64,000 bases of DNA from Alterinioella nitratireducens. GTDB lineage: Bacteria; Pseudomonadota; Alphaproteobacteria; Rhodobacterales; Rhodobacteraceae. Made by a program: the position numbers and the translations under genes. The notes beneath the pieces were generated by a model. The model was not told the DNA's origin, ran no database searches, and worked only from the letters and a program-made list of their open reading frames with translations. Location: NCBI RefSeq assembly GCF_013155465.1, contig NZ_JABJVX010000001.1, forward strand, positions 62,001 through 126,000, in the 5' to 3' direction. Below, one piece after another: positions 35,437 through 44,377 of this stretch. Position 1 is the first letter of the stretch; each line of letters begins with the position of its first letter.

Positions 35437-36455
35437 ACCGTCTCCGTCACTTTCTTGAGGTGGCGCGGCGCGTCGGGGTTGATGCCCCGGTCGGCGGCGA
35501 CCTCGTTGACCATGGAATAGAACGACACCATCAGCGACACCGCATCGGTCAGCGCGTGATCGGTGCGCACGAAACTCAGGCTTTCCGCCTTGCAGGGCTG
35601 GTCCGAGGTGATGAAGGCCCGCGCGCCCTTGGCGACCAGTTGGTCGGCCACGTCCAGAACCGCGCGCTTGGCCGCGTCATTGGTGGCGAAAAGCAGCACC
35701 GGAAAGCCGTCATCGACGATCGAGACCGGCCCGTGCAGCACCTCGGCCGCCGAATAGCTTTCGGCATGGATCTGGCAGGTTTCCTTGAATTTCAGCGCGG
35801 CCTCGTTGGAGATCGCCCAGGACGGCCCGCGCCCCAAGGTGAAGAGGGAATGTTTCTCGGCAATCGCCGCGCGCAGCTCGGGCCAGGTGCCTTCCGCCGC
35901 CTTGGCGAACGCTTCGGGGGCAGATCGCAACCCCTGCCGCAGCGCCTCGTCGTCCTTCCAATCCGCCAGCAGCATCAGCCCGGCCATCGCCGAGGTGATG
36001 AAGGTCTTGGTCGCCGCGACGCTGCGTTCGGGACCGGCCTGGATGTCGATGCAATGCGCTGCCACCTCGGCCAGCAGCGAGGTGGCATCATTCGTCACCG
36101 CCACCGCCATCGCGCCGCTTTCGCCTGCCGATTTCGTCATCGCGACAATGTCGGGGCTCTTGCCCGACTGGCTGACGGCAAGGCAGATCGAGCGGCCAAG
36201 GTTCAGCTTCGCGCCGTAGATCGAGGCCACCGAGGGCCCAATGGAGGCGACGGGCAGGCCAAGCTCCAGCTCGAAGGCGTATTTCAGGAAGGTGCAGGCA
36301 TGGTCGGACGAGCCACGCGCCACGGTCACGGCATAGGCCGGGTCGGCCTCGCGCGCGGCGGCCGCGATCCGCGCGATGGGGTCCGCGCCCTGGGACAGCA
36401 GCCGTTCCACCGCTTCCGGAATTTCGAGGATTTCGCGCCGCATCTGGCTGGTCAT
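35433..36455 (-). CDS. SIS domain glucosamine-6-phosphate deaminase-like protein
   Basis: A 340-residue double-SIS protein related to the isomerase half of GlmS and to NagB-II/AgaS deaminases. Phosphosugar motifs are VARGSSDHACTFLKY, SQSGKSPD and the C-terminal region ending APRHLKKVTETV. No glutamine amidotransferase domain is present, so it deaminates rather than synthesises. It follows the GntR gene and precedes nagA. It gives fructose-6-phosphate from GlcN-6-P in the expected pathway. The ATG at 36455 is the family start MTSQMRREILEIP. Confidence 0.9.
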   Translation of the reverse strand: MTSQMRREILEIPEAVERLLSQGADPIARIAAAAREADPAYAVTVARGSSDHACTFLKYAFELELGLPVASIGPSVASIYGAKLNLGRSICLAVSQSGKSPDIVAMTKSAGESGAMAVAVTNDATSLLAEVAAHCIDIQAGPERSVAATKTFITSAMAGLMLLADWKDDEALRQGLRSAPEAFAKAAEGTWPELRAAIAEKHSLFTLGRGPSWAISNEAALKFKETCQIHAESYSAAEVLHGPVSIVDDGFPVLLFATNDAAKRAVLDVADQLVAKGARAFITSDQPCKAESLSFVRTDHALTDAVSLMVSFYSMVNEVAADRGINPDAPRHLKKVTETV

Positions 36456-36474
36456 GTCTGATCTTTCCTGTTTG

Positions 36475-37224
36475 TCAAAGCCGCAGCTCGGCCACGAAAT
36501 CGTAGGCATCGCCGCGATAGATGGATTTGGTGAACTCGACCACCCGGCCCGAGGGCAGGTAGGAGACCCGCTCGATCCTGAGCCCCGCCGCGCCAGGCTC
36601 GACGCCGAGCAGCCCTGCATCCTCCTCGCCCAGGTTGATGGCCGAGATCTTCTGGATCGCGCGCACCGGTCGGTTGCCATCGTGTTCCAGCACCTCGTAA
36701 AGCGACGTGGTGACCGCCACCGGGTTGGGCAGGATATCGACGGGCAGGGACGCCTTTTCAATCGCCATGGGCCTGTCATCGGCCAGCCTGAGCCGCGCAA
36801 TGCGCGCGACCGAGGCATTGGCGGGCAGGGCCAGCGCGATGGTTTCCTCGGGCGAGGGCAGGCAGACCGAGCGTTCCAGCCAGACCACCGTGGGCGTCAT
36901 GCCGCGCCGGGTCATGTCCTCGGAGAACGAGGTCAGGTGCGACAGCGATTGCTGCACCCTTTCGCCGCGGTCGGTCACGAACGAGCCCGAGCCCTGCCGC
37001 TGTACGACATGGCCTTCCTCGACCAGCGCCTGAATTGCCTTGCGCACGGTGACACGGCTGAGGTCGGTCAGCGCGGCGATGTCGCGTTCGGGGGGCAGGG
37101 CGGCACCGGGGGGCAAAAGGCCGGTCTCGATGGCCTCGGCAATGCGCCCGCGCAACTGCACGTAGCGCGGTCCGGCGGCGGCCTCGTTTCGCGGCATGGC
37201 GCGCAGGTGGTCGGCGATGCTCAT
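36475..37224 (-). CDS. GntR/HutC family regulator of the amino-sugar locus (NagR-like)
   Basis: A 249-residue regulator. The N-terminal winged helix (about 22-90, PPERDIAALTDLSRVTVRKAIQALVEEG) is joined to a UTRA effector domain that usually binds GlcNAc-6-P or GlcN-6-P. It overlaps the kinase gene by four bases. Two matching operator-like sites lie in the divergent spacer at 38085-38222. Confidence 0.91.
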   Translation of the reverse strand: MSIADHLRAMPRNEAAAGPRYVQLRGRIAEAIETGLLPPGAALPPERDIAALTDLSRVTVRKAIQALVEEGHVVQRQGSGSFVTDRGERVQQSLSHLTSFSEDMTRRGMTPTVVWLERSVCLPSPEETIALALPANASVARIARLRLADDRPMAIEKASLPVDILPNPVAVTTSLYEVLEHDGNRPVRAIQKISAINLGEEDAGLLGVEPGAAGLRIERVSYLPSGRVVEFTKSIYRGDAYDFVAELRL

Positions 37225-38084
37225 GTCTCCACCCCCGCCGCCAGGGTCAAGGCCCCGTCCAGGGCGCTGCCTGCGGGCTCGGCAAAGCTGGCGGCAACAT
37301 CGGCGGGAAGGAACCCGGCATAATGCGGGGCCAGACCGCCGATAGGGCAGAGCACCTCGCCTGGGGTCCAGCCCAGACGGTTCAGCCCGTGCAGGATATA
37401 GTCCGCCCCTTCGCGCAGGATCTCCCAGGCGATGATGTCGCCCGCGCGGGCGGCGTCCAGGATCATCGGCGCGAGGGTGGCGAACTCGGCGGCACTGGCA
37501 TCGCGCGCGAAGCGCAACAGCCCCACGGGGGACGAATCGTATCGGGCATGGATCGCGTCGGTGAAGGGCGTCGCCTCGGCCAGCCCGTCCAGCACATGCA
37601 GCGCGCGTTGCAGGGCGCGGCGGCCCAGGTAGGCGCCCGACGCCTCATCGCCCAGGACCAACCCCCATCCCCCGATCAGCCGAACCCGCCCCTCGGCGCG
37701 GCGGGCCAGGAACGATCCGGTGCCGATCCCCATCACCGCGCCGTCGCGCGCGCCCAAGGCGCCCACGACCGCCGTGATCCGGTCATCCGAGACCGCGATG
37801 CGATGGATCGGCAGCGCCTCCGCGACGCGGGAGGCAGCTTCGGGGCCGGTGACACCGGCCAGTCCCAGATAGGCCCGTGCAGAGCGAAGATCGGCCAGCC
37901 CCGCCTTGTCGGCCAATGCGGCCAGCCCGTCTTTCAGGGTGATCACGGCCCGGTCGAAATCGCTGTGAACATTGGCCGATCCGCCGCGATGCTCGATCCG
38001 CTCGCCATCGTGCAGCAGCGCAAAGCGGCATTGTGTGCCGCCGCCGTCGATACCGATCAGTATATCCGGGTCATGTGTCGTCAT
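37221..38084 (-). CDS. BadF/BadG family N-acetylglucosamine kinase-like protein
   Basis: A 287-residue ASKHA-fold kinase. The phosphate-1 loop is GIDGGGTQCRFAL (residues 11-23) and the second is GIGTGSFLARR. The GGWGLVLGDEASGAYLGRRAL segment is characteristic of GlcNAc kinases of this family. It phosphorylates imported amino sugars to give the substrate of MurQ or NagA. It is the first gene of the minus-strand operon and faces the murQ-like gene. Confidence 0.9.
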   Translation of the reverse strand: MTTHDPDILIGIDGGGTQCRFALLHDGERIEHRGGSANVHSDFDRAVITLKDGLAALADKAGLADLRSARAYLGLAGVTGPEAASRVAEALPIHRIAVSDDRITAVVGALGARDGAVMGIGTGSFLARRAEGRVRLIGGWGLVLGDEASGAYLGRRALQRALHVLDGLAEATPFTDAIHARYDSSPVGLLRFARDASAAEFATLAPMILDAARAGDIIAWEILREGADYILHGLNRLGWTPGEVLCPIGGLAPHYAGFLPADVAASFAEPAGSALDGALTLAAGVET

Positions 38085-38087
38085 GAA

Positions 38088-38107
38088 AATACCAATACGA
38101 TACCTAT
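38088..38107. promoter_or_regulatory. NagR-type operator candidate, site A
   Basis: AATACC-N6-ATACCTAT lies just before the kinase start. The reverse complement of the same pattern with identical spacing is found at 38177-38196. The ATACC units repeat every 11 bases, about one helical turn. Both sites flank the divergent promoters of the amino-sugar locus. Confidence 0.6.
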
Positions 38108-38176
38108 AGGAGGAAATCCAGCGAATACTGGTGAGAACGGGCGATTTTTCAGCGAAGAAAGAAAACCTCTTGGCAG

Positions 38177-38196
38177 ATAGGTATTAGAAAGGTATT
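38177..38196. promoter_or_regulatory. NagR-type operator candidate, site B
   Basis: ATAGGTAT-N6-GGTATT is the inverted counterpart of site A at 38088-38107 and lies 27 bases before the murQ-like start. The pair suggests a regulator that controls both arms, probably the GntR protein encoded in the minus arm. Confidence 0.6.
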
Positions 38197-38222
38197 GTTT
38201 TTGATGTGGAGGGGGAATCACC

Positions 38223-39116
38223 ATGACGGCACCAGTGACCGAGCATCTGCACGATCAGGCCAAGGGGCTGGATGCGTTGCCGTGTGACGTGATCGCCGGT
38301 CACCTGCTTTCGGCGCAGGCCGAGGCGCTGGCCGCCGTCTCCCATGCCACCACACAGATTGCGCAGGCCGGTCAGGTCATGGCCGACACGCTGGCGGGCG
38401 GCGGGCGGCTGATCTATGCCGCCGCCGGATCCTCCGGCCTGATGGCGATGGCCGATGCCTGTGAGCTTGCCGGAACCTATGGGACCGACCCGGATGCCGT
38501 CTCGATCCTGATGGCGGGCGGTCTGCCGCAGGACGCGGCCATGCCCGGCGGGACCGAGGATGATGAGGACGAAGCCACACGCGCCGCCGGGATCATCACC
38601 GCCAGGGACGCCGTCATCGTCCTCTCCGCCTCCGGCACCACGCCTTACGCGCTGCGCATTGCCGAAATCGCCAGGGCGCGCGGGGCGAGTGTCATCGCTA
38701 TCGCCAACAACGCGGATGTGCCGCTCTTCGCCCATGCCGGCGTGGCCATCTGCCTGCCGACCCCGCCCGAACTGATCGCGGGCTCCACCCGGATGGGGGC
38801 GGGCACGGCGCAGAAGGTGGCGCTCAACATGATGTCCACGATCATGGGGGTGGCGCTTGGCCATGTGCATGACGGGATGATGGTGAATGTCCGCGCCGAC
38901 AATGCCAAGCTGATGGGCCGCGCGGCCGGCATGGTGGCCCGTATCGCCAAGGTCTCCGAGGCCGAGGCGCGGAAACATCTGGCGGCCACGGGCGGCGCGG
39001 TCAAACCCGCGATCCTGCAAGCGGCGGGCGCGACCCCGGCGCGGGCCGAGGAGCTTTTGCACCGGACGCGCGGCCATATCCGCGCCGCGCTTATTGCCAT
39101 GAACATCCCCGCCTGA
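38223..39116 (+). CDS. murQ: N-acetylmuramic acid 6-phosphate etherase
   Basis: A 297-residue SIS-domain etherase that splits D-lactate from MurNAc-6-P to give GlcNAc-6-P. Both catalytic glutamates of the E. coli enzyme appear to be kept: Glu81 in ADACELAGTYG and Glu112 in GGTEDD. The IAGSTRMGAGTAQKVALNMMSTIMG block is diagnostic. A GGAGGGGG site precedes the ATG. As first gene of the plus arm, it links muramic-acid recycling to the NagA, SIS and kinase arm. Confidence 0.9.
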   Translation: MTAPVTEHLHDQAKGLDALPCDVIAGHLLSAQAEALAAVSHATTQIAQAGQVMADTLAGGGRLIYAAAGSSGLMAMADACELAGTYGTDPDAVSILMAGGLPQDAAMPGGTEDDEDEATRAAGIITARDAVIVLSASGTTPYALRIAEIARARGASVIAIANNADVPLFAHAGVAICLPTPPELIAGSTRMGAGTAQKVALNMMSTIMGVALGHVHDGMMVNVRADNAKLMGRAAGMVARIAKVSEAEARKHLAATGGAVKPAILQAAGATPARAEELLHRTRGHIRAALIAMNIPA

Positions 39117-39160
39117 CCAAAGCGGCGGGGACAAGACCAGGACAAAAAGGGAGGAACCAC

Positions 39161-40414
39161 ATGTCCATGAAGAAACTCACTGCCAGCCTGCTGGCGACCA
39201 CGATCCTGACGACGGCGGCGTCGGCGCAGGATGTGACCCTGACCATCGAAAGCTGGCGCAATGACGACCTCGTGCTCTGGCAGGACGTGATCATCCCCGC
39301 CTTCGAGGCCGAGAATCCCGGCATCAGCATCGAGTTTTCCCCCTCGGCCCCGGCGGAATACAACGCGGTCCTGAACTCCAAGCTTGACGCAGGCTCGGCC
39401 GGTGACCTGATCACCTGCCGTCCCTTCGATGCCTCGCTGGCGCTTTACGAGGCCGGTCACCTGCAAGACCTCTCCGATCTGGACGCGATGGAGAATTTCT
39501 CGGACGTGGCGCAATCGGCGTGGCAGACCGACGATGGCTCGGCCACCTTCTGCGTGCCGATGGCAAGCGTTATCCACGGCTTCATCTACAATGCCGACGC
39601 CTTCGAGGAAGTCGGCGTCGACCTGCCCGAAACGGTCGACGAATTCTTTGCCGTGCTGGACGCCTTCCAGGAGGATGGCAGCTATATCCCGATGGCGATG
39701 GGCACCAACGACCAATGGGAAGCCGCGACCATGGGCTACCAGAATATCGGCCCCAACTACTGGGGCGGCGAGGAAGGTCGCCTGGCCCTGATCGCGGGCG
39801 AGCAATCGCTGACCGATGAGCCCTGGGTCGAACCCTACCGCCAGTTGGCGCGTTGGGGCGATTACCTTGGCCGGGGCCATCAGGCACAGACCTACCCCGA
39901 TAGCCAGAACCTCTTTACCCTCGGTCGCGCGGCGATCTACCCGGCGGGCTCGTGGGAGATCTCGGGCTTCAACAACCTGGCCGATTTCGAGATGGGCGCC
40001 TTCCCGCCGCCGGTCCCGAACGCGGGCGATGAATGCTATATCTCGGATCACACCGACATCGCCATCGGCATGAACGCCAACACGGAACATCCCGAAGAAA
40101 CACGGATTTTCCTGGAATGGGTCGGCTCCGAGGAATTCGCGACGATCTATTCCAACGCGTTGCCGGGCTTCTTCTCGCTTTCGGATTTCGACATCGCGCA
40201 GGAGGATCCGCTGGCACAGGAATTCGTCTCCTGGCGGGACCAATGTGACTCGACGATCCGGTCCACCTACCAGATCCTGTCGCGCGGCACGCCGAACCTG
40301 GAAAACGACACCTGGAACGCATCGGCACAGGTGATCCGTGGCACCGAAACCCCGGAAGAGGCCGCCGCCCGCCTGCAAGAGGGCCTGGCCAGCTGGTACG
40401 AGCCGCAGCAGTAA
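39161..40414 (+). CDS. Sugar ABC transporter extracellular solute-binding protein
   Basis: A 417-residue family 1 binding protein. Its signal peptide is at about residues 1-22, ending ASAQD. The mature part begins VTLTIESWRNDD and contains the family stretch IIPAFEAENPGISIEF. GGGAGG precedes the ATG. The operon context predicts an amino sugar such as GlcNAc, chitobiose or MurNAc as ligand. A long perfect stem-loop follows the gene. Confidence 0.93.
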   Translation: MSMKKLTASLLATTILTTAASAQDVTLTIESWRNDDLVLWQDVIIPAFEAENPGISIEFSPSAPAEYNAVLNSKLDAGSAGDLITCRPFDASLALYEAGHLQDLSDLDAMENFSDVAQSAWQTDDGSATFCVPMASVIHGFIYNADAFEEVGVDLPETVDEFFAVLDAFQEDGSYIPMAMGTNDQWEAATMGYQNIGPNYWGGEEGRLALIAGEQSLTDEPWVEPYRQLARWGDYLGRGHQAQTYPDSQNLFTLGRAAIYPAGSWEISGFNNLADFEMGAFPPPVPNAGDECYISDHTDIAIGMNANTEHPEETRIFLEWVGSEEFATIYSNALPGFFSLSDFDIAQEDPLAQEFVSWRDQCDSTIRSTYQILSRGTPNLENDTWNASAQVIRGTETPEEAAARLQEGLASWYEPQQ

Positions 40415-40436
40415 CACCTCCCCCCTGTTGCTCACC

Positions 40437-40467
40437 GTCCGGGCGCGCGCGTCTCTCGCGCCCGGAC
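40437..40467 (+). terminator. Intra-operon stem-loop after amino-sugar binding-protein gene
   Basis: A perfect 11-base-pair stem (GTCCGGGCGCG / CGCGCCCGGAC) with a nine-base loop lies 22 bases after the binding-protein stop and before the permease start. There is no U-run. Similar hairpins follow the other two binding-protein genes of the window. Confidence 0.7.
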
Positions 40468-40489
40468 ACCAAAACCCCCGGAGGGTCCG

Positions 40490-41404
40490 ATGAAAAACGC
40501 CCGCATCCGTTGGCATATCCTGGTGTTCCTGGCCCCCGCCGTGCTGGTCTACACCGCGATCATGATCATCCCGCTGTTCAACACGCTGCGCCTGTCTCTC
40601 TACACGGAAGTGGGCCAGGAGCGGGTCTTTGCGGGGCTGGAGAACTTCCGCACCCTCTTTGGCGATCCGCGCTGGTCGGCCAGTTTCTGGAACGCGCTGG
40701 CCAACAATTTCTGGTTCTTCATCATCCATATGCTGGTGCAGAACCCCATCGGCATCCTGCTGGCCGCGATCCTCAGCCATCCGTCCCTGCGCTTCGCCAC
40801 GCTCTACCGCACCGCGATTTTCGTGCCGACCATCCTCAGCTTCGTCATCGTCGGCTTTGCCTGGAAACTGATCCTGTCGCCCATCTGGGGCATCGCGCCC
40901 GAGATGATGGACGCGGTCGGCCTGGGCGATTTCTACCAGCCGTGGCTGGGGCTGGAGGAAACCTCGCTGACCACGCTGGCGCTGATCTCCGTCTGGCAAT
41001 TCGTCGGCATCCCGATGATGCTGATCTATGCCGCGCTGCTGACCATCCCCGACGAGATACTTGAGGCTGGCGAATGCGACGGCGTCACCGGGCTGGCGGC
41101 GTTCTGGAAAATCAAGCTGCCGCTGATCCTGCCCTCGATCGGGATCATCTCGATCCTGACCTTCGTGGGCAATTTCAACGCGTTTGACCTGATCTACGCC
41201 GCGCAAGGAGCCTTGGCGGGGCCGAATTTCTCGACCGACATCCTCGGCACCTTCATGTATCGCACCTTCTTCGGCTTCCAGCTGCAACTGGGCGATCCGC
41301 ATATGGGTTCGGCCATCGCCAGCGCCATGTTCGCCATCATCCTCATCGGGGTCTGCATTTACCTCTTCGGTATCCAGACCCGGATGCGGCGCTACCAGTT
41401 CTGA
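40490..41404 (+). CDS. Sugar ABC transporter permease (MalF-like)
   Basis: A 304-residue inner-membrane permease with six predicted helices. It starts with IRWHILVFLAPAVLVYTAIMII. The EAA loop reads EAGECDGVTGLAAFWKI, an unusual Cys-containing variant of EAAxIDG. GGAGGG precedes the ATG. It lies between the stem-loop and its partner permease, which follows after 13 bases. Confidence 0.92.
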   Translation: MKNARIRWHILVFLAPAVLVYTAIMIIPLFNTLRLSLYTEVGQERVFAGLENFRTLFGDPRWSASFWNALANNFWFFIIHMLVQNPIGILLAAILSHPSLRFATLYRTAIFVPTILSFVIVGFAWKLILSPIWGIAPEMMDAVGLGDFYQPWLGLEETSLTTLALISVWQFVGIPMMLIYAALLTIPDEILEAGECDGVTGLAAFWKIKLPLILPSIGIISILTFVGNFNAFDLIYAAQGALAGPNFSTDILGTFMYRTFFGFQLQLGDPHMGSAIASAMFAIILIGVCIYLFGIQTRMRRYQF

Positions 41405-41417
41405 GGAGGGCAGGGAC

Positions 41418-42257
41418 ATGAACAAGGCCCGCAGAAACCCGGTCAACATGATCGCCGCGCATGGCATCCTGATCGCCTACACGATCATCGCGCTCTTCCC
41501 GGTCGTCGTGATCCTGATCAACAGCTTCAAGACCCGCCGCGCGATATTCCGCGAGCCACTGGCGGTGCCGGATGCCGAGAGCTTTTCGACCATCGGTTAC
41601 CAGACTGTTTTCAACCAGGGCGACTTCTTCCTCTATTTCCAGAACTCGATGATCGTGACGGTGGCCTCGCTGTTCTTCGTGCTTCTCTTCGGCGCGATGG
41701 CGGCCTTCGCGCTGGCCGAATACCGGTTCAAGGGCAACACGCTGATGGGGCTGTATCTTGCGCTCGGCATCATGATCCCCATTCGCATCGGCACTGTGGC
41801 GATATTGGAGATGATGGTCGCGACCGGCCTCGTGAACACGCTCTGGGCGCTGATCCTGGTCTATACCGCGCAAGGGTTGCCGCTGGCCGTCTTCATCCTG
41901 TCGGAATTCATGCGCACGGTCAGCGATGACCTGAAGAACGCGGGGCGCATCGACGGGCTGTCGGAATACACCATCTTCTTCCGCCTCGTGCTGCCGCTGG
42001 TGCGCCCCGCAATGGCGACGGTCGCGGTGTTCAACATGATCCCGATCTGGAACGACCTGTGGTTTCCGCTCATCCTGGCCCCCGCCGAGGCGACCAAGAC
42101 GCTGACCCTGGGCAGCCAGGTCTTCATCGGGCAGTTCGTGACGGATTGGAACGCGGTGCTATCGGCGCTCAGCATGGCGATCCTGCCGGTGATGGTGCTC
42201 TACGTGATCTTCTCGCGGCAACTGATCCGCGGCATCACCTCGGGGGCAGTCAAATGA
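41418..42257 (+). CDS. Sugar ABC transporter permease (MalG-like)
   Basis: A 279-residue permease with six hydrophobic segments. The coupling loop NAGRIDGLSEYTIFFRLVLP sits near residues 174-193. GAGGAGGG precedes the ATG. Its stop overlaps the start of the oxidoreductase gene (ATGA). It completes the amino-sugar import channel. Confidence 0.92.
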   Translation: MNKARRNPVNMIAAHGILIAYTIIALFPVVVILINSFKTRRAIFREPLAVPDAESFSTIGYQTVFNQGDFFLYFQNSMIVTVASLFFVLLFGAMAAFALAEYRFKGNTLMGLYLALGIMIPIRIGTVAILEMMVATGLVNTLWALILVYTAQGLPLAVFILSEFMRTVSDDLKNAGRIDGLSEYTIFFRLVLPLVRPAMATVAVFNMIPIWNDLWFPLILAPAEATKTLTLGSQVFIGQFVTDWNAVLSALSMAILPVMVLYVIFSRQLIRGITSGAVK

Positions 42258-43288
42258 CCAAGGTTCTCATCGCAGGTCTTGGCAATATGGGCCTCAGCCA
42301 CGCGCTGGCCCATCACGCCCACGCCGAGGCGCAGATCGTCGGGTTGGTTAACCGCTCCGGCAAGGTCAGCCACCCTGATCTGCAAGGCTACAAGGTCTTC
42401 ACCGATTTCCACGCCGCGCTGTCCGAGACCAAACCCGACCTTGCCGTCATCGCCACCTATACTGACACCCATGTCGATTACGCCATCGCGGCAATGGAGG
42501 CAGGCGCGCATGTCTTTGTCGAGAAGCCACTGGCGATGACGGTTGCCGACGCAAGGCGCGTCACCGACAAGGCGAAGGAGACCGGCAGGAAGCTGGTCGT
42601 CGGCTACATCCTGCGCCACCATCCAAGCTGGCAGCGCCTCATCGCCGAGGCGCGCGCCCTTGGCGGGCCCTTCGTCTTCCGCCTCAACCTCAACCAGCAA
42701 TCCACGGGCGCTGAGTGGGAGACGCATAAGGCGCTCATGCAGACAACCTCGCCCATCGTCGATTGCGGCGTGCATTACGTCGATGTCATGTGCCAGATCA
42801 CCGATGCGCTTCCGGTGCGTGTCAACGGGATGGGCCTGCGCCTGACCGACGAGATCCCTGCCGACATGTATAATTACGGCCAGTTCCAGGTTGTCTTCAA
42901 TGATGGCAGCATCGGCTGGTACGAGGCCGGATGGGGCCCGATGATGTCGGAAACCGCCTTCTTTGTGAAGGATATCGTCAGCCCCAATGGCGCGGTCTCC
43001 ATCGTCGAGGGCAACACGGGCGCCTCGGCGGATGTCGACGGCCACACCAGGGTGGGCAACATCCTCGTCCACCGCCCCTCGGGCGACCGCCTGATCGAGG
43101 CCGAGGACGAGCCCGGCCATGACGCGCTCTGCGCCGCCGAACAGGCCTATATGCTGCGCGCCATTGCCGAGGATATCGACCTTTCCCGCCATATGCAGGA
43201 CGCGGTGCAATCGCTCGCCATCTGCCTTGCCGCCGATGAAAGCATCCGCACAGGGCGGCCCATTGACCTCGAGGAACAGCCCCAATGA
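42254..43288 (+). CDS. Gfo/Idh/MocA family oxidoreductase
   Basis: A 344-residue NAD(P)-dependent sugar oxidoreductase. The Rossmann GLGNMG is near the N-terminus. The EKPLAMT motif with the catalytic Lys lies near residue 95, and a C-terminal substrate domain contains the DCGVHYVD histidine. It sits between the permease and ATPase genes with four-base overlaps on both sides. It likely acts on the imported sugar, for example an anhydro or 3-keto derivative. Substrate not determined. Confidence 0.9.
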   Translation: MTKVLIAGLGNMGLSHALAHHAHAEAQIVGLVNRSGKVSHPDLQGYKVFTDFHAALSETKPDLAVIATYTDTHVDYAIAAMEAGAHVFVEKPLAMTVADARRVTDKAKETGRKLVVGYILRHHPSWQRLIAEARALGGPFVFRLNLNQQSTGAEWETHKALMQTTSPIVDCGVHYVDVMCQITDALPVRVNGMGLRLTDEIPADMYNYGQFQVVFNDGSIGWYEAGWGPMMSETAFFVKDIVSPNGAVSIVEGNTGASADVDGHTRVGNILVHRPSGDRLIEAEDEPGHDALCAAEQAYMLRAIAEDIDLSRHMQDAVQSLAICLAADESIRTGRPIDLEEQPQ

Positions 43289-44289
43289 CAGCCCTTTCCC
43301 TGAAGAACGTGAACAAGAGCTTTGGCGAGGTGCATGTCCTCAAGGATATCAGCCTGGAGGTCGAGGAGGGCGAGTTCGTCGTTTTCGTCGGCCCCTCGGG
43401 CTGCGGCAAGTCCACGCTTCTGCGCGTCATCGCGGGGCTGGAGGATGCAACCTCCGGCACCGTCGAGATCGCGGGCGACGTGGTCAACAGCGTGCCGCCC
43501 GCCAAGCGCGGCATCGCGATGGTGTTTCAAAGCTACGCGCTCTACCCGCATCTTTCGGTCAGGGACAACATGTCGCTCGGCCTGAAACAGGAACGCCAGC
43601 CCAAGGACGAGATCGCCGCGCGGGTGGCCGAGGCTGCCCGGATGCTGTCGCTTGGCGACTATCTCGACCGCCGCCCATCCGAGCTGTCCGGCGGCCAGCG
43701 CCAGCGCGTCGCCATCGGCCGCGCCGTGGTGCGCAAGCCCAAGCTCTTCCTCTTCGATGAGCCGCTGTCGAATCTCGATGCCGCTCTGCGCATGAACACG
43801 CGGGTCGAGATCGCGCGCCTGCACCGCACGCTGGAAGCCTCGATGATCTACGTCACCCATGACCAGACCGAGGCGATGACGCTGGCCGACAAGATCGTCG
43901 TGCTGCGCGATGGCCGGGTGGAACAGGTGGGCAGCCCGATGGAGCTTTACAACAACCCCGCCAACCAGTTCGTCGCAGGATTTCTCGGCGCGCCCTCGAT
44001 GAATTTCCTCGCCGCGCCGCTGGTCGGCGGACCGGCGGGGCAGACCCTGGGCATCCGGCCCGAACATCTGCAAATCGCCGATGGGGGCCGTATCGGGGCC
44101 ACCGTCACCCATGTCGAGAACCTGGGCGGCGACACCAATGTGCTGGCCCATCTGCCCGATGAGACGCTGATCACCGTGCGCCTCTTCGGGCAGCACCGGA
44201 TCGAACCCGAGAGCGCCATCACCCTCGATTTCGACGATGCGCAGGCCTATCATTTCGACGCCGAGGGGGCACGGCTGCGCGCGGCCTGA
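43285..44289 (+). CDS. Sugar ABC transporter ATP-binding protein (UgpC/MsmK-like)
   Basis: A 334-residue ATPase. It has Walker [11 protein letters not shown]-loop [10 protein letters not shown], signature LSGGQRQR, Walker [16 protein letters not shown] and His switch [10 protein letters not shown]-terminal TOBE region follows (GIRPEHLQI). It overlaps the oxidoreductase gene and ends the plus-strand amino-sugar operon. Confidence 0.94.
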   Translation: MTALSLKNVNKSFGEVHVLKDISLEVEEGEFVVFVGPSGCGKSTLLRVIAGLEDATSGTVEIAGDVVNSVPPAKRGIAMVFQSYALYPHLSVRDNMSLGLKQERQPKDEIAARVAEAARMLSLGDYLDRRPSELSGGQRQRVAIGRAVVRKPKLFLFDEPLSNLDAALRMNTRVEIARLHRTLEASMIYVTHDQTEAMTLADKIVVLRDGRVEQVGSPMELYNNPANQFVAGFLGAPSMNFLAAPLVGGPAGQTLGIRPEHLQIADGGRIGATVTHVENLGGDTNVLAHLPDETLITVRLFGQHRIEPESAITLDFDDAQAYHFDAEGARLRAA

Positions 44290-44377
44290 CCCCCCGCGCG
44301 AGGCCCCTATACAAAGGCCCTCGGACAGGATAGGAGCGGCCCCTTGGCCCCTCCCTGACCTGAAACGAAGTCCTTCC

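Noticed and set aside
38645-41467. 940-codon antisense frame across murQ, binding protein and permease
   Set aside because: It crosses three well-supported plus-strand genes and has no domain content.
44299-44323. Hairpin CGAGGCC...GGCCCTCG after the amino-sugar ATPase gene
   Set aside because: The stem has a bulge and no U-run, so it is not strong enough to call as a terminator.
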